DNA from: Acidithiobacillus montserratensis
GTDB taxonomy: Bacteria > Pseudomonadota > Gammaproteobacteria > Acidithiobacillales > Acidithiobacillaceae
Length of the DNA stretch: 51,449 nucleotides
Direction of reading: 5' to 3'
Assembly: GCF_018853465.1 (NCBI RefSeq)
Contig: NZ_JABBOU010000004.1
Coordinates: 1 to 51,449 of the forward strand
In this document: one piece after another, positions 16,405-24,832 of the stretch
Layout: every line of letters begins with the position of its first letter
Numbering within the stretch: position 1 is the first letter of the stretch
The notes under the pieces: model-generated
Told to the model about the DNA's origin: nothing
Database searches by the model: none
Seen by the model: only the letters and a program-made list of their open reading frames with translations
Program-made: the position numbers and the translations under genes

Positions 16405-17514
16405 ATGAGCAAACAGACTGCGCTCTACCCATGGCATCTGGCCCACGGTGCCCGTATGGTGGATTTCGCCGGATGGCAAATGCCTTTGCAATACGCCTCC
16501 CAACTGGCAGAACATAAAGCCGTTCGTGAGACAGCCGGGTTTTTTGATGTTTCCCACATGCGGCCATTGGATATTGAAGGTGAAGATGCCCGTCGTCTGC
16601 TGCGTTATGCCCTGGCCAACGATGTGGCCAAACTCGACGCGCATCCGGGAAAAGCTCTGTACAGCACCCTGTTACAGGAAGATGGCGGTATCCTCGATGA
16701 TCTGATTGTTTACCATCGGGGTATCAATACCTACCGGATTGTCCTTAATGCGGCGGGAGCCGATACGGATACGGCCCATTTTCAGCGCCTGATAGACCAG
16801 CATGCTTGGCAGGTGACGCTGCAAAAACGCCCTGATCTGGGCATTCTCGCCGTGCAAGGCCCCAAGGCACGGGCAATGGTGGCCGATCTGCTGCAACTCC
16901 CGGGTCTGCAGAGCATGAAGACTTTTACTGCGCTGGAAGAAAATGATTATTTCATTGGTCGTACCGGTTATACCGGTGAGGACGGGGTAGAGATCATTGC
17001 CGCCAATACCCAGATGCCCGCCTTGGCGGAGCGCCTGCTCGCGGCCGGAATAATCCCGGCGGGCCTCGCCGCCAGAGACAGTCTGCGCCTGGAAGCGGGT
17101 CTGGATTTATATGGTCAGGATATGGATACCCGGGTATCCCCCTACGCCAGCAATCTTGCCTGGACGGTAGATTTGCGGGATCCGGAACGGAATTTTCTGG
17201 GCCGCAGCGCACTGGAGGCTGAAATCGCATGCGGTGATGGTCCACGTCTGATCGGCATTGCCTTGCCTGCCGGTATTCCCCGCCATGGCTACGTGCTGGA
17301 AGATGGGTCCGGACAGCCTTGCGGAGAAGTCACCAGTGGAATCTTTTCGCCGAGTTTGCAGTGCGGTATTGCCCTGGCGCGGGTCAATGTGCCGATAGAA
17401 CCGGGAAGTATCCTGCAGTTAGTCATTCGTGGCGCTCGCAAGTCAGCCCTGGTGGTCAAACCACCTTTCTGGCGTCAGGGCGCCGCTACTTTTTCCTTTG
17501 CTGAGGAGTGTTGA
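16405..17514 (+). CDS. gcvT: Aminomethyltransferase, glycine cleavage T protein
   Basis: At 369 residues it is close to the usual 364. T protein takes the aminomethyl group from the lipoyl arm of GcvH, passes the methylene to tetrahydrofolate and releases ammonia. Visible signatures are VDFAGWQMPLQY near the N-terminus, FDVSHM, GGILDDLIVY, the YTGEDGVEI segment, and LAARDSLRLEAGLDLYG, which lines the folate and active site. Its TGA is 4 bases before the gcvH ATG. It is the first gcv gene in the order T-H-PA-PB. The space before it is only 12 bases, leaving no room for the glycine riboswitch often found upstream of gcvT. Confidence 0.95.
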   Translation: MSKQTALYPWHLAHGARMVDFAGWQMPLQYASQLAEHKAVRETAGFFDVSHMRPLDIEGEDARRLLRYALANDVAKLDAHPGKALYSTLLQEDGGILDDLIVYHRGINTYRIVLNAAGADTDTAHFQRLIDQHAWQVTLQKRPDLGILAVQGPKARAMVADLLQLPGLQSMKTFTALEENDYFIGRTGYTGEDGVEIIAANTQMPALAERLLAAGIIPAGLAARDSLRLEAGLDLYGQDMDTRVSPYASNLAWTVDLRDPERNFLGRSALEAEIACGDGPRLIGIALPAGIPRHGYVLEDGSGQPCGEVTSGIFSPSLQCGIALARVNVPIEPGSILQLVIRGARKSALVVKPPFWRQGAATFSFAEEC

Positions 17515-17518
17515 GGGC

Positions 17519-17902
17519 ATGAGCAAAATTCCGGAATCATTACGTTATAGCGACACCCACGAGTGGGTGGAAGATCTGGGCGGGGGACGTTACCGGATAG
17601 GCATTACCGATCATGCCCAGGAGTTGCTGGGTGATCTGGTCTATGCCGAGGTGCCCGAAGTCGGTAAAACCGTCAAGGCCGGGACGGTTTGCGGCGTGCT
17701 GGAATCGGTCAAGGCCGCAGCCGACTTGTATGCACCCATTGACGGCACCGTGCTGGAACGCAATGAAGGACTCAGTGACAATCCCCAGTGGCTCAATGAG
17801 AATCCCTATGGGCAGGGCTGGATCATGGTAGTCAGTGCCGATGCGGCGGCTTTTGACAAATTGCTGGATGCGGCGGCTTACAGCGCTATCGAGGGAGTTT
17901 AA
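17519..17902 (+). CDS. gcvH: Glycine cleavage H protein
   Basis: The 127-residue lipoyl carrier of the glycine cleavage complex shuttles the aminomethyl group between P, T and L proteins. The lipoylation lysine is Lys65 in LESVKAAADL, and THEWVE and GITDHAQELLGDLVY are family hallmarks. ATG at 17519 is chosen because it follows gcvT by 4 bases with GAGGAG overlapping the end of gcvT; the frame could be extended upstream inside gcvT but that part is not H-like. The next gene begins 5 bases after its stop. Confidence 0.96.
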   Translation: MSKIPESLRYSDTHEWVEDLGGGRYRIGITDHAQELLGDLVYAEVPEVGKTVKAGTVCGVLESVKAAADLYAPIDGTVLERNEGLSDNPQWLNENPYGQGWIMVVSADAAAFDKLLDAAAYSAIEGV

Positions 17903-17907
17903 GGTAA

Positions 17908-19251
17908 ATGCCCTATATACCTCATGATGCGGAGGAGACAGCGGCCATGCTTGCGGCCGTCGGCGTAAGCAGTCTGGATGCGCTTTTTGATGAAATTCCC
18001 TCCAGCCTGCAAGTGCATGACATGGCATTGCCCGAAGGGCTGTCCGAGCGGGTCCTGCGTCGGGAGCTGGAAGGCCGGGCGCAGAGCAACACCCCTTTGC
18101 TGTGTTTTGCCGGTGGTGGTGCCTATGCCCACCACATTCCCGCTATCGTTTGGGAAATTGCCGCCCGGGGAGAATTTTATTCTGCGTACACGCCTTATCA
18201 GCCCGAAGCCAGTCAGGGTACTTTGCAAGTACTGTATGAGTACCAGAGCTTCATCACCCGCCTGACGGGGCTGGAAGTCAGTAATGCCTCCCTCTACGAT
18301 GGCGCCTCGGGGCTGGCGGAAGCCTGTCTGATGGCCTTGCGCATTCAGGGCAGCGAAAAAAGCATTCTCGTCCCCGAAAATCTTTTGCCCAGTTGGCGGA
18401 AGGTGCTGGATACGGTATTGGTCATGCAGCAGATTCGTCTCATACCGGTACCTTATGATGCCCGAACCGGCTTGCTACAGTTACCCGCTGAGGCCGGTGA
18501 TGCGGCCGCCCTGATTGTCCCGCAGATCAATGCCTTCGGCCTGCTGGAAAGGGTGGACAGCCTCACCGACTGGGCCCATGCTCATGGCTTGCTGAGTATT
18601 GCTGTCGTCAATCCCCTGGCGCTGGCTATGCTCAAAGCCCCCGGTGATTGGGGCGAACAGGGCGCGGACATCGCCGTGGGGGAGGGCCAGCCCATGGGTA
18701 TTCCCCTGACCGGCGGTGGTCCTTATTTTGGTTTTCTCGCCTGTCGCAAAGCCTATGTACGGCAACTGCCCGGAAGACTGGTAGCCAAAACGCTTGATGC
18801 CCGGGGCCGGGAAGGTTACTGCCTGACCCTGCAGGCCCGGGAACAGCATATCCGGCGCGGTAAGGCTACCAGTAATATCTGCACCAATCAGGGCTTGATG
18901 GTGACTGCTGCCACCATTCATATGGCGACCCTCGGCAGTCATGGCCTCCAGGAAACCGCCCATATCTGTCATACCCGCGCTCAGCAATTGCGGGAATGCC
19001 TGCAAGAACTGCCGGGAGTCAGCTTCCCCCACGCTGGTCCATTTTTTCATGAATGGGTGCTGCGCTTGCCCGTTTCTGCGGTCAAAGTGCGCGATGCCTT
19101 GCTGGGGCACGGCCTGCTGGCCGGCATTCCTCTGCAGGAGTGGCATATGGGAGAAGCCGGGGACTTGCTGGTCTGTGCGACGGAACTGCTGGAAGAATCT
19201 GACCTGCTGACCTATCGCGACGCTCTGCGCAGCGTTTTGGAGGCCCAATGA
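17908..19251 (+). CDS. gcvPA: Glycine dehydrogenase (decarboxylating) subunit 1
   Basis: The 447-residue N-terminal half of P protein is encoded as a separate subunit. Family signs are MPYIPHDAEE at the start, FAGGGAYAHHIPA, YTPYQPEASQGTLQ, NASLYDGASGLAEA, and the ATSNICTNQ region near residue 325. With subunit 2 it forms the pyridoxal-phosphate enzyme that decarboxylates glycine and loads GcvH. Many bacteria and archaea have this split form rather than the single 950-residue chain of E. coli. The stop overlaps the gcvPB start as ATGA, as expected for subunits made in equal amounts. Confidence 0.95.
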   Translation: MPYIPHDAEETAAMLAAVGVSSLDALFDEIPSSLQVHDMALPEGLSERVLRRELEGRAQSNTPLLCFAGGGAYAHHIPAIVWEIAARGEFYSAYTPYQPEASQGTLQVLYEYQSFITRLTGLEVSNASLYDGASGLAEACLMALRIQGSEKSILVPENLLPSWRKVLDTVLVMQQIRLIPVPYDARTGLLQLPAEAGDAAALIVPQINAFGLLERVDSLTDWAHAHGLLSIAVVNPLALAMLKAPGDWGEQGADIAVGEGQPMGIPLTGGGPYFGFLACRKAYVRQLPGRLVAKTLDARGREGYCLTLQAREQHIRRGKATSNICTNQGLMVTAATIHMATLGSHGLQETAHICHTRAQQLRECLQELPGVSFPHAGPFFHEWVLRLPVSAVKVRDALLGHGLLAGIPLQEWHMGEAGDLLVCATELLEESDLLTYRDALRSVLEAQ

Positions 19252-20717
19252 ATCATCCCCGGGAAAACAACAGGCAAAATGCCGTGACGGATAGTATTTT
19301 TGACCACGATCATGCTTTACCAGCGCCGGAAAGTCCCGGAGATATTCCTGCAGAATTACTGCGCAAGACTCCGTTAAATCTCCCCAATGCCTCTGAGCTG
19401 GATGTATTGCGGCATTATACGCGCTTGTCGCAAAAGAATTTTTCCATTGATACCCAGTTTTATCCACTGGGATCCTGCACCATGAAATATAACCCGCGCA
19501 TTGCCCATGCCATGGCTTCCCTGCCGGGTTTTGCCCGGCTGCATCCGGAGACCCCGGCCCCGGCCATGCAAGGCCTGCTGCAGGTGCTCTGGGAGCTCCA
19601 GGAATGGCTGGCTGCGGCGACGGGCATGGCTGCCGTCAGCCTGACCCCGGCAGCGGGGGCACAGGGCGAGCTGGCCGGGGTGGCCATGATCCGTGCTTAC
19701 CATCACGCCCGGGGGGATACGGCCCGCCACAAAATGCTGATTCCCACGGCGGCCCACGGTACCAATCCGGCCAGCGCGCAAATGGCCGGATTTGAGGTCA
19801 TCGAAATTCCCAATCTGCCCGATGGTGATCTGGATATGGAAGCCCTGGATGCCCACCTGGGTCCCGATGTGGCCGGCATCATGCTCACCAATCCCTCGAC
19901 CCTGGGAGTTTTTGAAAGACGTATAGCGGAAATCGCCCGGCACGTTCATGCGGCAGGGGGGCTGCTCTACTATGATGGGGCCAACCTCAATGCCATCCTC
20001 GGACGCGTCCAGCCCGGGCAGATGGGTTTTGATGTGATGCACCTGAATTTGCATAAAACCTTTGCAACACCCCATGGTGGTGGCGGCCCCGGTGCCGGTG
20101 CCGTGGCCGTTCAGGAGCGTCTCAAGCCCTTTTTACCTCTGCCCACCGTCACGAAAGGGGAGAGCGGCGCCCTGCGCTGGATGACGGCAGAAGATGCACC
20201 CCGGAGTATCGGTCAGCTCAGCGCCCACGGCGGAAATATTGGCGTGTTGTTGCGCGCCCATGCCTATATCCGTCGTCTGGGGCGGGTGGGTGTCAGTCGG
20301 GTTTCGGCCTACGCCGCGCTCAATGCCAATTATCTGCTCAAGGAATTGCAGAAACTGGGTTATCAGGCCGCTTTTCCGGAACGCCGGGCCAGTCATGAAT
20401 TCATTCTTTCGGTCAGCGATCTCCAGCAGGCCACGGGTATTCGTGCGTTGGACGTGGCTAAACGCCTGCTGGATTTCGGTATTCATGCGCCGACCATCTA
20501 CTTTCCGCAACTGGTGCCCGAGTGTCTCTTGATTGAGCCGACGGAAACCGAAAGCCAGGCGACCCTCGATCGTTTCATCGCGGTCATGGCGCAAATTCGT
20601 GAGGAGGCCCTGGCGCACCCGGAACTATTGCGGGAAGCTCCACACCATCTGCCCGTAGGCCGACTGGATGAAGCGCTGGCCGCCCGCAAACTCGACGTGG
20701 CGGCTGCTCTTTCATGA
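19248..20717 (+). CDS. gcvPB: Glycine dehydrogenase (decarboxylating) subunit 2
   Basis: The 489-residue C-terminal half of P protein carries the pyridoxal phosphate. The Schiff-base lysine is Lys270 in NLHKTFATPHGGGGPG, and the glycine-rich stretch after it binds the cofactor phosphate. SIDTQFYPLGSCTMKYNPR, HGTNPASA and NPSTLGVFE are diagnostic. It acts with GcvPA, GcvH and GcvT; the shared L protein (dihydrolipoamide dehydrogenase) is not in this window. The final codons overlap the start of the MoxR ATPase gene, an unusual link between glycine catabolism and a MoxR module. Confidence 0.95.
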   Translation: MNHPRENNRQNAVTDSIFDHDHALPAPESPGDIPAELLRKTPLNLPNASELDVLRHYTRLSQKNFSIDTQFYPLGSCTMKYNPRIAHAMASLPGFARLHPETPAPAMQGLLQVLWELQEWLAAATGMAAVSLTPAAGAQGELAGVAMIRAYHHARGDTARHKMLIPTAAHGTNPASAQMAGFEVIEIPNLPDGDLDMEALDAHLGPDVAGIMLTNPSTLGVFERRIAEIARHVHAAGGLLYYDGANLNAILGRVQPGQMGFDVMHLNLHKTFATPHGGGGPGAGAVAVQERLKPFLPLPTVTKGESGALRWMTAEDAPRSIGQLSAHGGNIGVLLRAHAYIRRLGRVGVSRVSAYAALNANYLLKELQKLGYQAAFPERRASHEFILSVSDLQQATGIRALDVAKRLLDFGIHAPTIYFPQLVPECLLIEPTETESQATLDRFIAVMAQIREEALAHPELLREAPHHLPVGRLDEALAARKLDVAAALS

Positions 20718-21718
20718 TGCTAGGTGCGCCGGAAACCCATGCCGCATCTTTAACCCCTGACGTTCCGGCGCAGTCTGATCCACAGCACCGTCCTGATCCC
20801 CACCCTGACCCTCATCCCGAGCAGTTGCTGGCAGCCCTGGCGGAAGTCCTGCTCGGCAAGGAAAGGGCTATCCGTCTGGCCCTGACCGGTTTTCTCGCGG
20901 GCGGCCATATCCTCGTGGAAGATGTGCCCGGAGTGGGTAAAACCACCCTGGCCCTGGGATTGGCCCGTTTGTTGGGACTGGATTTTGCCCGTGTGCAGAT
21001 GACTGCCGACCTCCTGCCGGGAGATATTCTCGGCAGCAGTGTTTTTGATCCTCGCAGTCAACACTTTGTATTTCATCCCGGTCCGGTGTTTCACGGAGTG
21101 GTCCTCATGGATGAAATCAACCGGGCCTCGCCTCGCAGTCAGTCAGCCCTGCTGGAAGCCATGGCCGAAGGTCAGGTTTCTGCGGATGGGCAGAGTATGC
21201 CCCTGCCAGATCCCTTTTTTGTGATTGCCACCCAGAATCCCCAGGAACATGCCGGGGTCTTCCCGCTGCCCGAAAGCCAGCTGGATCGTTTTATTCTGCG
21301 TTTTTCCCTCGGCTATCCCGGCCGCGAAGCAGAACGCCTGCTGATCCAGGGTAAAAACCAGCATCCTGCCGATTTGTCTGCTCTCGCGCATCAGAACTTG
21401 TTGCAAAAATGGCGGCAGCAGGTCACGGAGGTATTTCTGGGCACGGAAATGGAAGACATGCTTCTACAGATAGTGCAGCGGTCCCGAATGGATGCTCGTA
21501 TCCGTATGGGCTTATCACCTCGCGCTTTGCTGGCACTGAAATCTGCCGCCCAGGCCTGGGCATTTCTGGCGGGCCGGGATTTTGTCATCCCCGATGATTT
21601 GTGCGCCGTGGCGGTTCCGGTACTGGCGCATCGACTGTTGTCCACGGCCAGTTTGTCCGGCGAAAATCTGGCGCTGCTGCTGGGTCAGGAGTCCTGGGGC
21701 CTGGATATTCATCCCTGA
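20714..21718 (+). CDS. MoxR family AAA+ ATPase
   Basis: The 334-residue chaperone-type ATPase has Walker A GVGKTT near residue 76, Walker B VLMDEINR near 134, a sensor in IATQNPQE, and an arginine-finger-like LDRF region. MoxR proteins are thought to insert cofactors or remodel partners carrying von Willebrand or DUF58 domains. Here the next two genes encode DUF58 and transglutaminase-like proteins, the standard MoxR neighbourhood. The N-terminal 35 residues are rich in His, Pro and Asp (HRPDPHPDPHPE), unlike the compact start of most relatives. Two adjacent ATGs (20714 and 20717) overlap the gcvPB stop; either could be used. Confidence 0.9.
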   Translation: MMLGAPETHAASLTPDVPAQSDPQHRPDPHPDPHPEQLLAALAEVLLGKERAIRLALTGFLAGGHILVEDVPGVGKTTLALGLARLLGLDFARVQMTADLLPGDILGSSVFDPRSQHFVFHPGPVFHGVVLMDEINRASPRSQSALLEAMAEGQVSADGQSMPLPDPFFVIATQNPQEHAGVFPLPESQLDRFILRFSLGYPGREAERLLIQGKNQHPADLSALAHQNLLQKWRQQVTEVFLGTEMEDMLLQIVQRSRMDARIRMGLSPRALLALKSAAQAWAFLAGRDFVIPDDLCAVAVPVLAHRLLSTASLSGENLALLLGQESWGLDIHP

Positions 21719-21753
21719 GTTGCGCGGATGTTCTGCCAGCAGGAGCATCCATC

Positions 21754-22758
21754 ATGAAACGTCAAAAACGGGAGGTGAGACTTTCCCGTCCCGGCAAGGT
21801 TTTTGTTGGATTGACTCTGGCATTGGGCTTTGCCGCCGTGAATACGGGTAATAATGTGCTTTTTCTGCTGGTATCCATGATGCTGTCTCTGATGGTGCTA
21901 TCGGGTTTTGTGGCCCTGGCCAATATCTGGCGGGTCGAAGTCCGTCTGCAGCCGGGTCAGATTTTGAGCGCGGAAGAAACCGGTGATCTGTTGCTGCGGA
22001 TCCATAATAACAAGCCCTGGCCCTTATGGTTAATGGAGCTGCAACTCGGCGCTTCCCGTCAGGCCGTGACGCGCATCGCCGCGCGTCAGGAAGCCGTGCT
22101 TACCCTGCGCTGGTGTCCACCCCGACGCGGACAACCCCCTCTGCCGGTATTAAAGATGGGTTCGGCGTTCCCCTTTTCTTTCGTCTGGAGAGGGCAGCAG
22201 ATTCCTGTGAGCGGGGCCGATATGCCCTGGGTGGCTCCGGCTGAAGGGTTGGCGGTGCCTGTTCTCGGCGATCCGGGCGAGCAGCATGAGGCTACCGACA
22301 AAGCGGGCGGGCAGGGCGATTTCCTCTGGATTCGTGACTGGCGTCCCGGAGAAAGCTTGCATCAGATTGTCTGGCGACGGGTGGATTGGTCGCAAAATTT
22401 TCCGGGTGCCATGATCTTTCCCGGTCGGGAGCAGGAAAAATCCGGGCAAGCAGCATTGCTGCTGGATTGGGAGGCCCCGCAATGGCAGGATTATGGACGT
22501 GAACAACGCTTGCAGATTTTTCGGGCCGCACTGGAAAAGGCCTGGGCACAGGACTGGTTCTGGCAGTTGCAGATGCCCACGGGTACCCAAAGGGCACAGG
22601 GACGGGTGCAGTCCGACAAGGCTTTGCTGTTGCTCGCACAACTGACGCCCTTTCCACCGGCCTCTGATCCTGCCACGGAAGCCGCAGCCCAGGGAATTAA
22701 CCAGAAGTTCCGGCAATGGGGCCAGCGCTTCGCCGGGTTATCCCGGAAGGTGCTTTGA
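21754..22758 (+). CDS. DUF58 domain membrane protein
   Basis: The 334-residue protein has a basic N-terminus (MKRQKR), two close membrane helices (about 18-60), and a cytoplasmic DUF58 region with the signature RDWRPGESLHQIVWRR near residues 194-210. DUF58 proteins accompany MoxR ATPases and are presumed to be their clients or adaptors; the molecular function is unknown. ATG 21754 follows AGGAG by 8 bases, 35 bases after the moxR stop. A longer frame from 21601 would sit inside moxR and is rejected. Its TGA shares one base with the next start (TGATG), so it is coupled to the transglutaminase gene. Confidence 0.85.
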   Translation: MKRQKREVRLSRPGKVFVGLTLALGFAAVNTGNNVLFLLVSMMLSLMVLSGFVALANIWRVEVRLQPGQILSAEETGDLLLRIHNNKPWPLWLMELQLGASRQAVTRIAARQEAVLTLRWCPPRRGQPPLPVLKMGSAFPFSFVWRGQQIPVSGADMPWVAPAEGLAVPVLGDPGEQHEATDKAGGQGDFLWIRDWRPGESLHQIVWRRVDWSQNFPGAMIFPGREQEKSGQAALLLDWEAPQWQDYGREQRLQIFRAALEKAWAQDWFWQLQMPTGTQRAQGRVQSDKALLLLAQLTPFPPASDPATEAAAQGINQKFRQWGQRFAGLSRKVL

Positions 22759-24803
22759 TGGCCCGAAACAGCTCCCACATTTCCGTACACATGATCGGAC
22801 CATTACTGGCGGCCATGATGGGCGCGTTGGTTGTGCTGGCATTGGGCAGGGAGGTAGCACTCTGGGCGTTGGGACTCTGGCTGCTGGCCACCCTGCTGGG
22901 CTTGTACGGAGCCTGGCGGCGGCAGCCTGTGTGGTTTACGGCACCCTTGCGCTTGTCCGGGGGGCTGCTGTTTCTGCTGCTGGCTTTTGTCCTTTCAGGC
23001 TGGGGTAACTGGCTGGCCATTGCCAGCCAGTCGGTTTTGATTCTGCTGGCGGTGAAAGCCCTGGAAATGCGCTCCCAGCGGGATTTTTATCAGGTGGCCG
23101 CTCTGGTACTGCTGGGTATGGGTCTGGCTGCCTGGTTGCGGGTTGATGTCCTGCTCGGCATTTATCTGCTGGTGACTTTATATCTGGCGCTGCTGGGTTT
23201 GCTCTGGCAGCCCCTGGCAGATGCCGCCCGGGAACGGGGGAGTAATGTCCTGCAGGGACGTGATTTTCGTTATATGCTGTTTTTCAGCGTACTGTTCATG
23301 GGCCTGCTGCTGCCTTTGACGGGCTTGTTTTTTCTGCTTTTGCCGCGCACTCCGACCCCACTCTGGGCCTGGGGGCCACCGCAGGGGGCGGCTCGTTCAG
23401 GGTTCAGCGCTGATTTGTCGCCTGATCAGATCACCCGTCTCGCTCTGGACCCGGCCGTCGCGTTTCGCGCCCAGATCCAGCCGCAGCCCCGCAATCCACA
23501 ACAGCTCTACTGGGTGGGCGCCATTTTGTGGCATGACCGGGGCAATACCTGGGTACCGGGCTCGCCCTCTCCACGAAGCTCTCCGGCCGCGCCACAAAAA
23601 TCAGTACCAGGAATCCCGTTGAATGCCGCACTTATCCATCAGGAAATTGTCCTCAGTCCGGCTGACAGTCGCTATCTGTTTGCCTTGTCCTACCCCCTAC
23701 GCTGGCAAATTCCCCAGGCATTTCAGGTACAGTTTGATGGCGTCCTGCAACTGCAAAAAGCGCCGTCCCTGCCGTTGCGCTACTCAGTCTGGTCGGGGAG
23801 TCCGCCCTCTTTGTTCCTGAGTCAGGCAGAACGCCATGCTGCCCTGCAGGTGCCGGTGAGCACCTTGCCTGCGGTTCGGGAGCTGGCCAAAAGTCTGGCC
23901 GGGGATTCCCCCGCGCAAACTGTCAGCCGCCTGATGCGCTGGTTTCATGGCCCGTCCTTTCACTACAGTCTGAAAGCACCGGCGGCCTATCCCCATGGTC
24001 AGAGCATGGCGGATTTTCTCCTGCATTCCCATACCGGATTTTGCGAATATTATGCCGGCGGCCTGGCACTCCTGCTGCGCCTGGACGGGGTGCCGGCGCG
24101 GGTAGTGACCGGTTATCACGGCGGAGAATACAATCCCGTCGGTAATTACTGGTTGATTCGTCAACGTATGGCCCATGCCTGGGTGCAGGCCTGGTTGCCT
24201 GGAGCAGGTTGGGTGCGTCTGGATGCCACCCCCGCAAGCCTTGGCCCTGAGGGACAAAATGCCGGAAATAAGGGCGCCATGACCATGGATCAGGTGCCCG
24301 TCTCGCAGCGCTTCTGGGATTGGTTGCAGTGGGAATGGGTGAATACGGTCATTGATCTGACCCCCGCCAAACAAAGGGCTCTGTGGACGGCGGCGGGCTT
24401 GCAGTTCCTGCATTTTTTCCAGCATGGGGCGGCGGCACAAAAACCGTTACAGGGGCCGCTTCACCACACCCGTTTCCAGTTCGCCCAACCGGCCTGGAAA
24501 GTGCTACTGGGTATATCGGCCTTGCTGCTGTTGCTGCTAGGTATCCGCTTGCGGCAGCAGCGCGAGGACAGTGAACCGGCGCTTTATTGGCGGAAACGGG
24601 CGATTCAGGCACTGCGGCAACTGGGTCTGAAAGATTCCCGACCCGGACAGGAAAAGGCTTTTTGTGCGGCCTTGGGCGGTACGCCCGAGATTCGTCAGCA
24701 GTTCCTGCAACAGTACCAGATCCAGCGTTATGGTTCCCATCCCGATGCCCGGGGTGATGCGCTATTGCGCGAACTGATGGGACAATTGCGCGATGAGCAA
24801 TAG
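22758..24803 (+). CDS. TgpA-like transmembrane transglutaminase-family protein (DUF3488)
   Basis: The 681-residue protein has an N-terminal block of about six membrane helices (residues 15-200) and a large periplasmic part. The papain-like transglutaminase core has Cys429 in GFCEYYAGG, His473 in AHAWVQAW and Asp489 in RLDATP. A further membrane helix (about 580-600) precedes a DUF4129-like cytoplasmic tail. Pseudomonas TgpA has this layout and is essential there, but the natural substrate is not established. All three catalytic residues are present, so an active enzyme is likely. It ends the same-strand run from moaD; a 29-base gap separates it from the convergent ABC exporter. Confidence 0.88.
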   Translation: MARNSSHISVHMIGPLLAAMMGALVVLALGREVALWALGLWLLATLLGLYGAWRRQPVWFTAPLRLSGGLLFLLLAFVLSGWGNWLAIASQSVLILLAVKALEMRSQRDFYQVAALVLLGMGLAAWLRVDVLLGIYLLVTLYLALLGLLWQPLADAARERGSNVLQGRDFRYMLFFSVLFMGLLLPLTGLFFLLLPRTPTPLWAWGPPQGAARSGFSADLSPDQITRLALDPAVAFRAQIQPQPRNPQQLYWVGAILWHDRGNTWVPGSPSPRSSPAAPQKSVPGIPLNAALIHQEIVLSPADSRYLFALSYPLRWQIPQAFQVQFDGVLQLQKAPSLPLRYSVWSGSPPSLFLSQAERHAALQVPVSTLPAVRELAKSLAGDSPAQTVSRLMRWFHGPSFHYSLKAPAAYPHGQSMADFLLHSHTGFCEYYAGGLALLLRLDGVPARVVTGYHGGEYNPVGNYWLIRQRMAHAWVQAWLPGAGWVRLDATPASLGPEGQNAGNKGAMTMDQVPVSQRFWDWLQWEWVNTVIDLTPAKQRALWTAAGLQFLHFFQHGAAAQKPLQGPLHHTRFQFAQPAWKVLLGISALLLLLLGIRLRQQREDSEPALYWRKRAIQALRQLGLKDSRPGQEKAFCAALGGTPEIRQQFLQQYQIQRYGSHPDARGDALLRELMGQLRDEQ

Positions 24804-24832
24804 CGTATGCATCATGCCGGGCCTTTCTACGA

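Noticed and set aside
18481..19467. A 328-codon open frame on the minus strand
   Set aside because: It lies antisense to gcvPA and gcvPB, both with clear family motifs, and its translation shows no recognisable domain; it results from the base composition of the real genes.
23784..24440. A 218-codon open frame on the minus strand
   Set aside because: It is antisense to the catalytic core of the transglutaminase gene and has no support of its own.
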